Shown here: positions 32,715 through 40,688 of the stretch, one piece after another
How the letters are laid out: every line of letters starts with the position of its first letter
How positions within the stretch are numbered: position 1 is the stretch's first letter
Source of the DNA: Halorussus halobius
Lineage (GTDB): Archaea > Halobacteriota > Halobacteria > Halobacteriales > Haladaptataceae
DNA: 64,000 nucleotides
Reading direction: 5' to 3'
Assembly (NCBI RefSeq): GCF_004765805.1
Contig: NZ_SBIU01000006.1
Span: forward strand, 124,001-188,000
The notes under the pieces: model-generated
The model's input: the letters and a program-made list of their open reading frames with translations, nothing else
The model's database searches: none
What the model was told of the DNA's origin: nothing
Program-made: the position numbers and the translations under genes

Positions 32715-33601
32715 TGGTCCACCAGTTGCGGGTCGTACACCTCGCGCAGGCCGTCGCCGAGCAGGTTGAACGCGAGGACGGTGATCATGATGGCGAAGCC
32801 GGGGAACACCGATATCCACCACTCCTCGGGCAGGTACCGGCGGCCGTCGGCTATCATCACGCCCCACGTCGGCTGTGGCGGCTGGACGCCCAGCCCGAGG
32901 AACGACAGCGACGCCTCGATGATGATGGCCAGCGCCACGTGGAACGTCGCCTGAACGATGACCGGGCCGACGGCGTTCGGGAGGACGTGTCGCCAGAGGA
33001 TAGAGATGTTGCCGAGCCCGATTCCCTCGGCGGCCTCCACGTACTCGGACTCCTTGATGGAGAGGACTTCGCCGTGTATCAGGCGGGCGTACTGGGGCGA
33101 GAAGACGACGCCGATGACGAGTATCAGGTTCCACAGGCTCCCGCCCACGACGCCGATGATGGCGAGCGCGAGCACGAGCGCGGGGAACGAGATGACCACG
33201 TCCATGCTCCGCATCGCTATCTCGTCTATCCACCCGCCGTAGTAGCCGCCGATGCTCCCTATCGGGACCCCGAGCAGGACCCCGAGCAGGACCGCCCCGA
33301 CCCCGACGGCAAGCGAGACGCGAGTCCCGAATATCATCCGGGACAGCACGTCCCGCCCGGTCAGGTCCGTGCCGGCGGGGTGGTCGAGCGAGGGCGACTG
33401 GAGCGACCGGTCGTAGTTCTCCTCGATGGGGCCGTAGGGTGCGACCAGCGGCGCGAAGGCAGCCGTGGCCACCAGCAGGGCGATGAGCCACAGCGACGCC
33501 CGACCCGCCCGCCCCATGCGGTCGTAGGTCCGCTTGGCGCTCCGGAGCCGGTCCGCGAGACGGTCGCGCCGCGACGGCCGAGGTACGTTTTCGGCGGTCA
33601 T
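32711..33601 (-). CDS. Peptide ABC transporter permease (DppC type)
   Basis: A 296-residue inner-membrane permease. An N-terminal cytoplasmic stretch precedes helix 1 (ASLWLIALLVATAAFAPLVA), then the DppC hallmark HPAGTDLTGRDVLSRMIFGT and four or five further helices. The EAA loop that docks onto the ATPases is YVEAAEGIGLGNISILWRHV. It pairs with the DppB-type protein encoded immediately upstream, whose TGA shares one base with this ATG (TGATG), implying coupled translation and matched amounts. Confidence 0.92.
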   Translation of the reverse strand: MTAENVPRPSRRDRLADRLRSAKRTYDRMGRAGRASLWLIALLVATAAFAPLVAPYGPIEENYDRSLQSPSLDHPAGTDLTGRDVLSRMIFGTRVSLAVGVGAVLLGVLLGVPIGSIGGYYGGWIDEIAMRSMDVVISFPALVLALAIIGVVGGSLWNLILVIGVVFSPQYARLIHGEVLSIKESEYVEAAEGIGLGNISILWRHVLPNAVGPVIVQATFHVALAIIIEASLSFLGLGVQPPQPTWGVMIADGRRYLPEEWWISVFPGFAIMITVLAFNLLGDGLREVYDPQLVDQ

Positions 33602-34569
33602 CAGTACTCCACCCTCGGGTCGAGATACGTGTACAACATGTCTACCACGAGATTCAGTACCACGAACACCAGCGCGACGAACAGGACGATGCCCTGGACG
33701 AGCGGCACGTCCTGAGCCGTCACGGCCTGATAGAGCAGGCGTCCGATGCCCGGCCACTGGAAGACCTGTTCGACGACGACCGCGCCGTTCATCAGCACGC
33801 CGACCTGGAAGCCGAACACCGTCACGACCGGGATGAGGCCGTTCCGGAAGGCGTGGACGACGACCACGATTCGCTCGCGCACGCCCTTGGCCCGCGCGGT
33901 CCGGACGTACTCCTCGCCGAGGACGTCTATCATCGACGAGCGAATCTGTCGGACCATGATGGCGGCGAACCCGATGCCGAGCGTCGCCGCCGGCGCGATG
34001 GCGTGCCGGAACCACGGGACGAGCCCCTGCGAGGGCGCGACGTAGCCGCCGGGCGGCACGAACGTCTGGCCGAACCACTGCTGCCAGAACAGCGAGAACA
34101 CCAGTATCACGACGATGCCGACCCAGAACGCGGGGAGGCTGATGCCGGCGAACGAGACGAGTCGTCCCAGTTCGTCGACCCAACTCCCGTGGTACGCCGC
34201 GCTGACCAGTCCGATAGGAATCGCGACGAGGAGCCCCAGAACCGCCGCGATGAGGCCCAGTTGCGCGGTCGCCCACGCCGAACGCAACACGACTTTCGTC
34301 ACCGGCTCCTCCATCGAGTACGACGTGCCCAGGTCGCCCTGGAGCGCGTTCGCGAGCCACCGGTAGTACTGGACGTGGATGGGCTGGTCGAGGCCGTACT
34401 TCTCGGTGACGTACGCGATCTGCGAGGGGCTCTGCTGGCCGGCCGGCAACAGCGACGACACCGTGTCGCCGGGCGTGAGCTTCAGCAACAGGAAGATGCC
34501 CACGGAGATCACCAACAGCACCGGAATCATCAGCAGGAGCCGCTTTACGAGGTAGTTCGTCCTGTTCAT
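33601..34569 (-). CDS. Peptide ABC transporter permease (DppB type)
   Basis: A 322-residue permease with the DppB N-terminus (YLVKRLLLMIPVLLVISVGI, then KLTPGDTVSSLLPAG and EKYGLDQPIHVQYYRWL). Six helices and the EAA loop EEYVRTARAKGVRERIVVVV are present. The ending NLVVDMLYTYLDPRVEY is the usual family terminus. It forms the heterodimeric channel with the DppC-type protein. It starts 82 nt after the M28 peptidase stop, the only sizeable gap in the operon, so an internal promoter is possible. Confidence 0.92.
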   Translation of the reverse strand: MNRTNYLVKRLLLMIPVLLVISVGIFLLLKLTPGDTVSSLLPAGQQSPSQIAYVTEKYGLDQPIHVQYYRWLANALQGDLGTSYSMEEPVTKVVLRSAWATAQLGLIAAVLGLLVAIPIGLVSAAYHGSWVDELGRLVSFAGISLPAFWVGIVVILVFSLFWQQWFGQTFVPPGGYVAPSQGLVPWFRHAIAPAATLGIGFAAIMVRQIRSSMIDVLGEEYVRTARAKGVRERIVVVVHAFRNGLIPVVTVFGFQVGVLMNGAVVVEQVFQWPGIGRLLYQAVTAQDVPLVQGIVLFVALVFVVLNLVVDMLYTYLDPRVEY

Positions 34570-34651
34570 CCGTCGGTGTCGACCCTGCGAGCGACCCGCG
34601 CGAACGGTTCGGTGACGGTTCCACCTCGGGCGGCGGCGGCCGCGCGACGGG

Positions 34652-35983
34652 TCACGGCCACCACCCCATCTTTTCGAGGCCGTCGAGGTGGCCCTCGTCG
34701 TCGAGTTTCGCCTCGACGGCGTCGACGGTCTCGTGGCTCGTCTCGACGCTCCCGTCCGCGAGCGCCCCGACGAGGCCGGCTATCAGGACGGTCTGCTCCC
34801 GGAAGTTCCGGGGGTCGACCTTGTCGAGCGTGTCGCCGTGGGTGTGGCCCCAGCCCCGGAGCGCCCGGTCGTCGGAGGTCGTGACGAAGCAGGTCGGCAC
34901 GCCCCGGCTGAAGAACGGCCAGTGGTCGCTGAACGGCACCGCGCCGTCGGCGGTCGCAATCGGGTGGTCGAAGTAGTCGGCGGTCCCCGCGACGACCCCT
35001 TCGAGCGCGTCGAACCCGTGGGTGTACGCTTCGAGGTCGCGGGACTGCGCGATGCCGTCGAGGTTGACGATGGCCTTCACGTCGTCGGTGTCCAGCTCGC
35101 GAGCGCCGTGGCTCGACCCGACCAGGTTTATCTCCTCGGAGCCGAAGCCGACCGCATGTATCCGGGTGTCCAGCTCGGACTCCACCTCGGCGAGCGCGCC
35201 CAGCACCGCCACGACGCCGGCGGTCCCGGTCCCGTTGTCGACCGCGCCTCGGCCGAGGTCGTGGGCGTCGACGTGGCTCGTCAGCAGTATCTCCGCGTCG
35301 GTGTCGGGACCGAGTTCGGCGTGGACGTTCCGGCTCGTCGCCGGCTCTATCGTCGCGGTCACGTCGAGGGTGAGCCGTCGGCCCTCGAACCGGCGCGCGA
35401 GCAGCAGTCCGACCTCCTTGCTCACCGCGACCGCCGGGATGGCACCGATGGGCTCGTCTTCGGTCCCGAGGCTCCCCGTCATCGGGAGGTCGCCGTCGAG
35501 CCGGCTCCGGAAGAGGAAGCCGGCCGCTCCGGCCTCGACAGCGCGGCCGTACTTCTCGGTCCGGTGGACGAACCGCTCGTAGCCCTCCGGCGTCCCCGCC
35601 GCGACCTGGACGATGCGCCCCTCGACGTCGGCGGCCTCGAAGTCCTCCGGGGTGCCGTACCCGAGGTCGAGGAAGGGGCCGGCAGCCGTCTCGCTCGGAC
35701 TCCGGGGCAGCGCGAGGACGTCGAACGCCTCGCCCCCGTCGACCGCGAGCCGGCTCTGGCCGCGCTCCCAGCCGGTGACGTCGTATTCGGACAGCCGGAC
35801 GTTCCGGGCCCCGACCGACTCGAACGCGTCGGCGGTCGCCTCGGCCGCGCGACGCTCGGCGTCGCTGCCCGGAAGGCGGCCGCCGATGCCCGTCAGCGCC
35901 TCGAGGTGCGACCACCCGACGTCGCTCGTGAACAGCGCCTCGACGTCCACGTGGTCGTGAAAACTCGCGTCGTCGCCGGTCAT
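34652..35983 (-). CDS. M28-family metallopeptidase (aminopeptidase type)
   Basis: A 443-residue zinc peptidase with a PA-like insert and catalytic domain. Metal-binding motifs: LLTSHVDAHDLGRGAVDNGTG (His-x-Asp and the Asp that follows), GFGSEEINLVGSSHGA (Glu pair) and a late His in GWGHTHGDTLDKVD. Peptidases of this group remove N-terminal residues from peptides. Sitting between binding-protein and permease genes, overlapping the former by 4 nt, it probably digests imported peptides. No signal peptide is visible, so it should be cytosolic. The start ATG (MTGDDASFHD) is fixed by the overlap. Confidence 0.88.
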   Translation of the reverse strand: MTGDDASFHDHVDVEALFTSDVGWSHLEALTGIGGRLPGSDAERRAAEATADAFESVGARNVRLSEYDVTGWERGQSRLAVDGGEAFDVLALPRSPSETAAGPFLDLGYGTPEDFEAADVEGRIVQVAAGTPEGYERFVHRTEKYGRAVEAGAAGFLFRSRLDGDLPMTGSLGTEDEPIGAIPAVAVSKEVGLLLARRFEGRRLTLDVTATIEPATSRNVHAELGPDTDAEILLTSHVDAHDLGRGAVDNGTGTAGVVAVLGALAEVESELDTRIHAVGFGSEEINLVGSSHGARELDTDDVKAIVNLDGIAQSRDLEAYTHGFDALEGVVAGTADYFDHPIATADGAVPFSDHWPFFSRGVPTCFVTTSDDRALRGWGHTHGDTLDKVDPRNFREQTVLIAGLVGALADGSVETSHETVDAVEAKLDDEGHLDGLEKMGWWP

Positions 35984-37701
35984 TCGTCGAGCCAGACGTC
36001 CGTCAGGATGATGCGCTGGTTCGGGTACACGTCGTAGTTGCGCACCGAACTCCGGGTGGCCTGGATGACGCTGGGCCACACGAGACCGATCCTGTCGACG
36101 TACTCGGTCGCCTCCTGCTCCAGTTGGGCGTAGAGGTCCTCGCGCTCGTCGCGGTCGGTGGTCTGGCGGGCTTGCTCGATGACGTCGTCGGACTGGTCGT
36201 AGTAGGTGACGTTGAGGAAGTGGCCGGTGTGGTACTTCCAGTACGCGAAGCTGTCGGCGTACATCTCCACGCTGAGCGTCTGGACGTTGCTCTCGAACTC
36301 GTCGGGCGACGGTCCCGGCGGCTCGTTGTCCCACTGGTTGAGCAGCGACCCCCACGCCGACGACTCCTCGACCGTGTTTATCTCCATGTCGATGCCGACG
36401 TCGGCGTAGTTCTGGCCCAGAATCTCCGCCACGTCCGAGAACGGCGGCTGGTTCGGGACGAGACACTCGAACGAGAGGTCGGTCTCGCCGGCCTCTTCGA
36501 GGAGCTGCTGGGCGCGCTCTGGGTCGTAGGGGTAGGTCTGAGTCGCCTCCTCGGAGTGGGCCCAGTGCCACGGCGGGAACACGCCCCATCCGGGTTCGGC
36601 GTAGCCGTTGTACGCGACGTTGACGATGGCCTCGCGGTTGACCGCGTGCATCATGGCCTGTCGGACCTTCTGCTTGCCGAACTCCTCCTTGTTGAGGTTG
36701 ATGAAGTTCCCCATCCGGATGACGCTCGACGTCGACGCGACCGAGATGTCGTCGGCGCTCTCGAGGGAATCGGCGTCGCTGGCCGGGACGGGACTGGCGA
36801 CGTCGACCTCGCCGGTCTCTATCTGGGTCATCCGGGTCGAGGACTCGGGCACGACCTCGAACCGGACGCCGTCGAGGTACGGGAGGGCCTCGTCGTCCGC
36901 CCCGGTCTCGAAGTAGTCGTCGAACGCCTCGAACGCGTAGTGGTCCTGCTTTTGCCCCTCCGCGAAGGTGTAGGGCCCGGTTCCCCACGTGCCCGTGCCC
37001 ATGGTACCGAAGTCGTCGCCGTGTTCGTCGACCGCCTCCATCGGCAGGATGAACACCGACGTAAGCGTGTTCAGGAAGTCGGCGAACGGCTCGGCGAGCT
37101 CGAAGGTCACCTCGAAGTCGCCGGTCTGCTGGACCGTCTCCTCGGGGTCGATGCCGTCGCCCACGAGGAAGCCCTCGAAGTTCGACAGCGAGGTCGCGCC
37201 GTACTCCTCGTCGAGGATGCGCCGGAAGTTCTCGACGACGTCCTCGGCCGTCAGTTGCCGGTCGTAGGGCGGGTGGAACGTGACGTCCTCGCGCAGGGTC
37301 ACGACGAACGTGGTCGCGTCCTCGCTCGCGTCGACCGACTCGGCGAGGTCGGGCACGACCTCACCGTTCGGGCTCAGGGCGACGAGGGAGTTAGCGTAGG
37401 CCCGTGCCAGCATCACGCCCTGGGAGCTGCGGGTCTTGTGCGGGTGCAAGGGCGCGGACGGGTCGGTCGATATCGCGGCGACCAGTTCCCCGCCTCGCGA
37501 GACTTCGCCCGCCGCCGTGGTCTCCGAGTCCGTCTCGTCCGACGACGGATCGTCGACCGTATCGGCGTCGGTCGTCGTGGCGTCCGTGGTGGCGTCACCG
37601 CTGGGTCCGCCCGAGCAGCCCGCCAGCATGGTCGCAGCGCCGGCCGACGAACCGCCTACTATTTTGATGAATTTTCGTCTATTCGAGCTACGGTCTGGCA
37701 T
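35980..37701 (-). CDS. Peptide ABC transporter substrate-binding lipoprotein (family 5)
   Basis: A 573-residue binding protein, first gene of the operon. The N-terminus has a twin-arginine motif (SNRRKFIKIVGG) and lipobox (TMLAGCSGG), so it is exported folded and anchored to the outer membrane face. After a Thr/Asp-rich linker the family-5 signature appears as LVALSPNGEVVPDLAESVDA and TFHPPYDRQLTAEDVVENFR, with the second lobe around KQKVRQAMMHAVNREAIVNV. It captures oligopeptides or similar solutes for the permeases. The ATG of MPDRSSNRRK is preferred; an in-frame GTG 24 nt upstream is less likely. Confidence 0.93.
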   Translation of the reverse strand: MPDRSSNRRKFIKIVGGSSAGAATMLAGCSGGPSGDATTDATTTDADTVDDPSSDETDSETTAAGEVSRGGELVAAISTDPSAPLHPHKTRSSQGVMLARAYANSLVALSPNGEVVPDLAESVDASEDATTFVVTLREDVTFHPPYDRQLTAEDVVENFRRILDEEYGATSLSNFEGFLVGDGIDPEETVQQTGDFEVTFELAEPFADFLNTLTSVFILPMEAVDEHGDDFGTMGTGTWGTGPYTFAEGQKQDHYAFEAFDDYFETGADDEALPYLDGVRFEVVPESSTRMTQIETGEVDVASPVPASDADSLESADDISVASTSSVIRMGNFINLNKEEFGKQKVRQAMMHAVNREAIVNVAYNGYAEPGWGVFPPWHWAHSEEATQTYPYDPERAQQLLEEAGETDLSFECLVPNQPPFSDVAEILGQNYADVGIDMEINTVEESSAWGSLLNQWDNEPPGPSPDEFESNVQTLSVEMYADSFAYWKYHTGHFLNVTYYDQSDDVIEQARQTTDRDEREDLYAQLEQEATEYVDRIGLVWPSVIQATRSSVRNYDVYPNQRIILTDVWLDE

Positions 37702-38006
37702 TACTCTCCCAAGTTGCCCTTCCACACTTAGTACTTTTGTTGTATTCGATATTTAGGGCAGGATTTTTATTTCTCAGTCGGGTGGAACCGTAGGAACGCG
37801 CGACCGCGACGTCGGGCGGTCGAGGCAGCCGACCGCGTCCCGACGGCGACCGGCCGTCCCCGCGAAAGCTCCCGGCGAGCAGGTCGGGGACGCGCTCGTC
37901 GACCGACAGCTCGGACCGTCGGTAGCGGGCCCGTCGTCGGTGTCCGTCGCGGTGGAGTCCGGTCGCTCGTCCAGAACGACCTCGGCCGTTCGGGGCCGCC
38001 ACCCAC
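37702..38006 (-). promoter_or_regulatory. Promoter region of the peptide-transport operon
   Basis: On the minus strand AATAAAAATCC (around 37764-37774) and CTAAATATCG (around 37747-37756) are strong AT-rich elements in front of the binding-protein gene, followed by a short leader of 20-40 nt. The remaining part up to the dif-like site is GC-rich and has no recognised content. Confidence 0.55.
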
Positions 38007-38034
38007 CAAATTGGATATAGCGATATGCAGTTTA
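38007..38034 (+). repeat. dif-like site, right copy, next to the XerA-like gene
   Basis: The arms CAAATTGGATA and TATGCAGTTTA flank the 6-nt core TAGCGA. When the right arm is reverse-complemented, 8 of 11 positions match the left arm, an imperfect inverted repeat of the 11-6-11 form expected for Xer recombination sites. It lies 61 nt from the stop of the recombinase gene. The sequence ATTGGATATA within it also resembles, from memory, the left arm of the Pyrococcus dif site. Confidence 0.55.
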
Positions 38035-38095
38035 CGGGTTCGGCGTCGGACGCGCCCTCGTCCAGGCGAGACTCCGAGAAGTGCGTCACGAAGCG

Positions 38096-39136
38096 CTACG
38101 ACAGCGAGTAGACGTTGCGCTCGTACACCTCGCGGACCCGGTCGCCCCAGTTGTGGGTGTAGGTGTCGATGATGTCCTCGGCCACGTCGCCGCGCAGGTA
38201 CTTCACGATGCCCCGGTCGCCCGTCCGGTCCCGGAGGTGAGTCGTGAAAAAGTGCCGGAAGTAGTGGGGCGTGACGTTCTCCTCCGCGCCCCCACCCTGC
38301 CGGTGCCAGCCGTGGTCGGCGGCGTGAGACGTGACGACGTGGTGGACGATGTCCGGGGTTATCCGCGTGCCCCAGCTCTCCCGCGTGGTGGTGAACAGCG
38401 GGTCGGCGGGCGATCTCGGGTCCGGACGCACGGCGAGCCACCGCTTCAGCGCCCGCGTTAGCTCCTGGTCGACCGGAATCACGGTCTCGCGCTCGCGCTT
38501 GTTCGAGGCCGTCCGGGACTCGCCGTTGTACGGGTCGCCGACGTTGGGTTCGGGCGAGACGTACAGCGAGTCGTCCCGGCCGTCGAGTTGCCCCCGCGTC
38601 GGGTGGTCGGTCCCCGACAGCGAGAGGTCCCGCAGGTCGAGGTTGCAGAGCTCGCCCGCCCGAACCCCGGTCTTGAGCAGCGTGAGGACGATAGCGCGGT
38701 CGAGCGGGTGGGTCACGCCGGCGACGAACGTCCGCATCTCCGCGACCGAGACATCGCGCCGAGTCGGGTTGGTGTCGATGCGCTCGTCCATCTCCTCGAC
38801 CACGAGCGCCATCGGATTCGCGTCGAACTCCCCGACCTCGGTCATGTAGTCGTAGAACCGGTGGAGGTACGAGGCGTAGGTGGCGACCGTACTCTCGGCG
38901 GTCCGACCCCGGAGTTCGTGTATCCACGACATGCAATCGCGGCGGGTCGCCGCCGAGACGGGCTTGTCGACGCCCATCGGATTCTCGGCGGGCGTCCCGA
39001 GGAACGCCTCGAACTCCCGGAGGACGCGCTCGTAGGCCGCTCGCGTCCGCTCGGTCTTCCCGTGGTAGGTCATGTCCTGCAGGAAGTACGCGATGGGGTC
39101 GCTCGCGTCCTCGGCGCGGCGCTGGTCAGTCGCCAT
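38096..39136 (-). CDS. XerA-like tyrosine recombinase
   Basis: A 346-residue site-specific recombinase. The N-terminal SAM-like core-binding domain (TERTRAAYERVLREFEAFLG) is followed by the catalytic domain with the expected residues: Arg in LKTGVRAGELCNLD, Lys in SNKRERETVI, HxxR in HYFRHFFTTH, His in IDTYTHNWGD, and the nucleophile Tyr in VREVYERNVYSLS. Length and motif spacing match chromosomal archaeal XerA rather than large phage integrases. It is co-transcribed with a small RHH-like protein whose gene overlaps its 5' end by 11 nt. A dif-like site lies just beyond its 3' end. Confidence 0.88.
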   Translation of the reverse strand: MATDQRRAEDASDPIAYFLQDMTYHGKTERTRAAYERVLREFEAFLGTPAENPMGVDKPVSAATRRDCMSWIHELRGRTAESTVATYASYLHRFYDYMTEVGEFDANPMALVVEEMDERIDTNPTRRDVSVAEMRTFVAGVTHPLDRAIVLTLLKTGVRAGELCNLDLRDLSLSGTDHPTRGQLDGRDDSLYVSPEPNVGDPYNGESRTASNKRERETVIPVDQELTRALKRWLAVRPDPRSPADPLFTTTRESWGTRITPDIVHHVVTSHAADHGWHRQGGGAEENVTPHYFRHFFTTHLRDRTGDRGIVKYLRGDVAEDIIDTYTHNWGDRVREVYERNVYSLS

Positions 39137-39560
39137 GGTCCCCCGAGACGACCGCGTAGCCGCCGTGTCGACCGCTGTAGGTCACCCGGTTCTCGGTCTG
39201 GAGTCGCTGGAGCGTCTCGTCGAGTCGGTCCTCGACGTCGGCGGTGAGTCGCTCCACGAGGTCGTCCCACGAGCGATGTTCGGACTCCGAGAGGACCGAG
39301 AGCGTCCGTTCCTCGAACCCCCGGTCGCCGTCGTCGGCGTCGTCGCCGTCGCCGCTGGCGGGCGGGTCCCCGCCCGACTCCGGGCCGCCGACCGGTTCGA
39401 GGTCGAAGTCCCGCCGGCCGGCCTGTACCATCGTCCGGACGAACTCGCTCTGGCTCATGTCGAGGTCGTCGGCGTGTCGCTTCCACTCGGCCTTCTGGTA
39501 GGCCGGCACGAACGTCTTCACGGTCGTCCGAGACGTGTCGACGTCGCCCTCGTCGGTCAT
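39126..39560 (-). CDS. DUF5805-like protein, putative partner of the recombinase
   Basis: A 144-residue acidic protein. The N-terminal part (TTVKTFVPAYQKAEWKRHAD, DMSQSEFVRTMVQAGRRDF) has a strand-helix-helix pattern resembling a ribbon-helix-helix DNA-binding motif. A disordered Asp/Gly linker leads to a C-terminal helical segment (WDDLVERLTADVEDRLDETLQRL) with winged-helix-like ending. I recall DUF5805 proteins next to haloarchaeal recombinase genes. It may assist or regulate Xer recombination. The gene overlaps the recombinase start by 11 nt, so translation is coupled. Confidence 0.72.
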   Translation of the reverse strand: MTDEGDVDTSRTTVKTFVPAYQKAEWKRHADDLDMSQSEFVRTMVQAGRRDFDLEPVGGPESGGDPPASGDGDDADDGDRGFEERTLSVLSESEHRSWDDLVERLTADVEDRLDETLQRLQTENRVTYSGRHGGYAVVSGDHGD

Positions 39561-40688
39561 GTCCGGGGCGACTCATCCCACCACCTTCAAAGTAACCCAT
39601 ACTCGCGAATAAAAGCCCTTATTCTTGAGAGAGGTCCCGTATTTCCACGCCCTATTACAGAATATCCGTGAACGTAGGGCCGTAATTTCGCCTGACTAGT
39701 CCTTCCTACGCGCATCTAAAAACTCCGGCGAGCCGCGTCCAGTATGTGATTCTACCATCGCGTCCGGGCGGCTATCGACGGCGGGTTTGCTCGTCGGTGA
39801 CCGCAGAATTGGGGTGGGTCACTGGTGTCGCGCAGGGAATGCGTACAACGCTTCGAGCCGGCGATTTCGACGGCGCGTCGTGCAGGGGCGTCTTAGCGGG
39901 GTCGACCACGGGGTGACGGCCTCGAAACCGGGTTGCGCGGGGTCGAAGTCGAGCGGATGTCCTCGGTCGCCGAGACGGACGCGAGTTCTGGACGCTTCGG
40001 TGGTGTCGACTCGGGTGCGTCGATTTCGGAATACGCAGTTCCGGGTCGCCGGTCGACGGTGTTCAGATACGCAGGTCAACTCCGTCGCCCGACGCTGCAC
40101 GGATCGCGCTGTTGATTCTCGTCGCCGTCGGCGCGCGCTGGCGTCGTCGCACCCGTGGCGCGAGCGCTCGGCAGCCGCGGTTGTCTGCCGGCGTCTGCGC
40201 AAGCGACGCGCGCGCAGGCTCGACGGACGGATTGTCCGTCGGCGGCTCGTCGAACGAAGTGAGACGAGGCTCGTGGGCGTTGCTCGACGGCGTCCCGTTG
40301 AGCGCAGTCGGTCGAAATCTTCGATTTTCGTGAGCACGAGAGCACGCCCTCGGACGACAGCGAAGCGACCAGTACCGTCTGTCGGTGGCGTCGGGAGTGA
40401 CTGCGGCCGAGGTGGTGAGCGCACCGGGAAATCTCGAAGACCCGTCCATCGGTCTCGTGTTTCGAGCAGATACGTCCGGGCGGACGGTAACTCTTCCAAT
40501 CCGGCGCGTCGGTGCGTCTACTGCCCGCCCTCGGCGGCTCTCGAAGTGGAATTGTCGAATGTTCGCCAGCTCTCGGGCCACGTTGCAGGTCCGACTCGTA
40601 AACCACATTCCGCTATACCAAGTCGGTGCGTTGCGGTATCGATTCCGCTCGTATCGAACCCACCGCGAGACGGTCCGACGGCCGGGAA
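39561..40688. other. Gene-poor region of 1.1 kb
   Basis: The first 150 nt are AT-richer and hold the promoter of the recombinase operon (CTTTTATTCG on the minus strand near 39606-39615). The rest is GC-rich, with open frames on both strands that are almost entirely Arg/Ser/Pro and carry no motif. Short inverted stretches such as GACGGACGGATTGTCCGTC near 40221-40239 are scattered. No tRNA, insertion sequence or gene remnant could be recognised. Confidence 0.5.

Noticed and set aside
40076..40606. Minus-strand frame in the gene-poor region
   Set aside because: Arg/Ala/Ser-rich with no motif, overlapping similar frames on the other strand; no sign of selection for protein.
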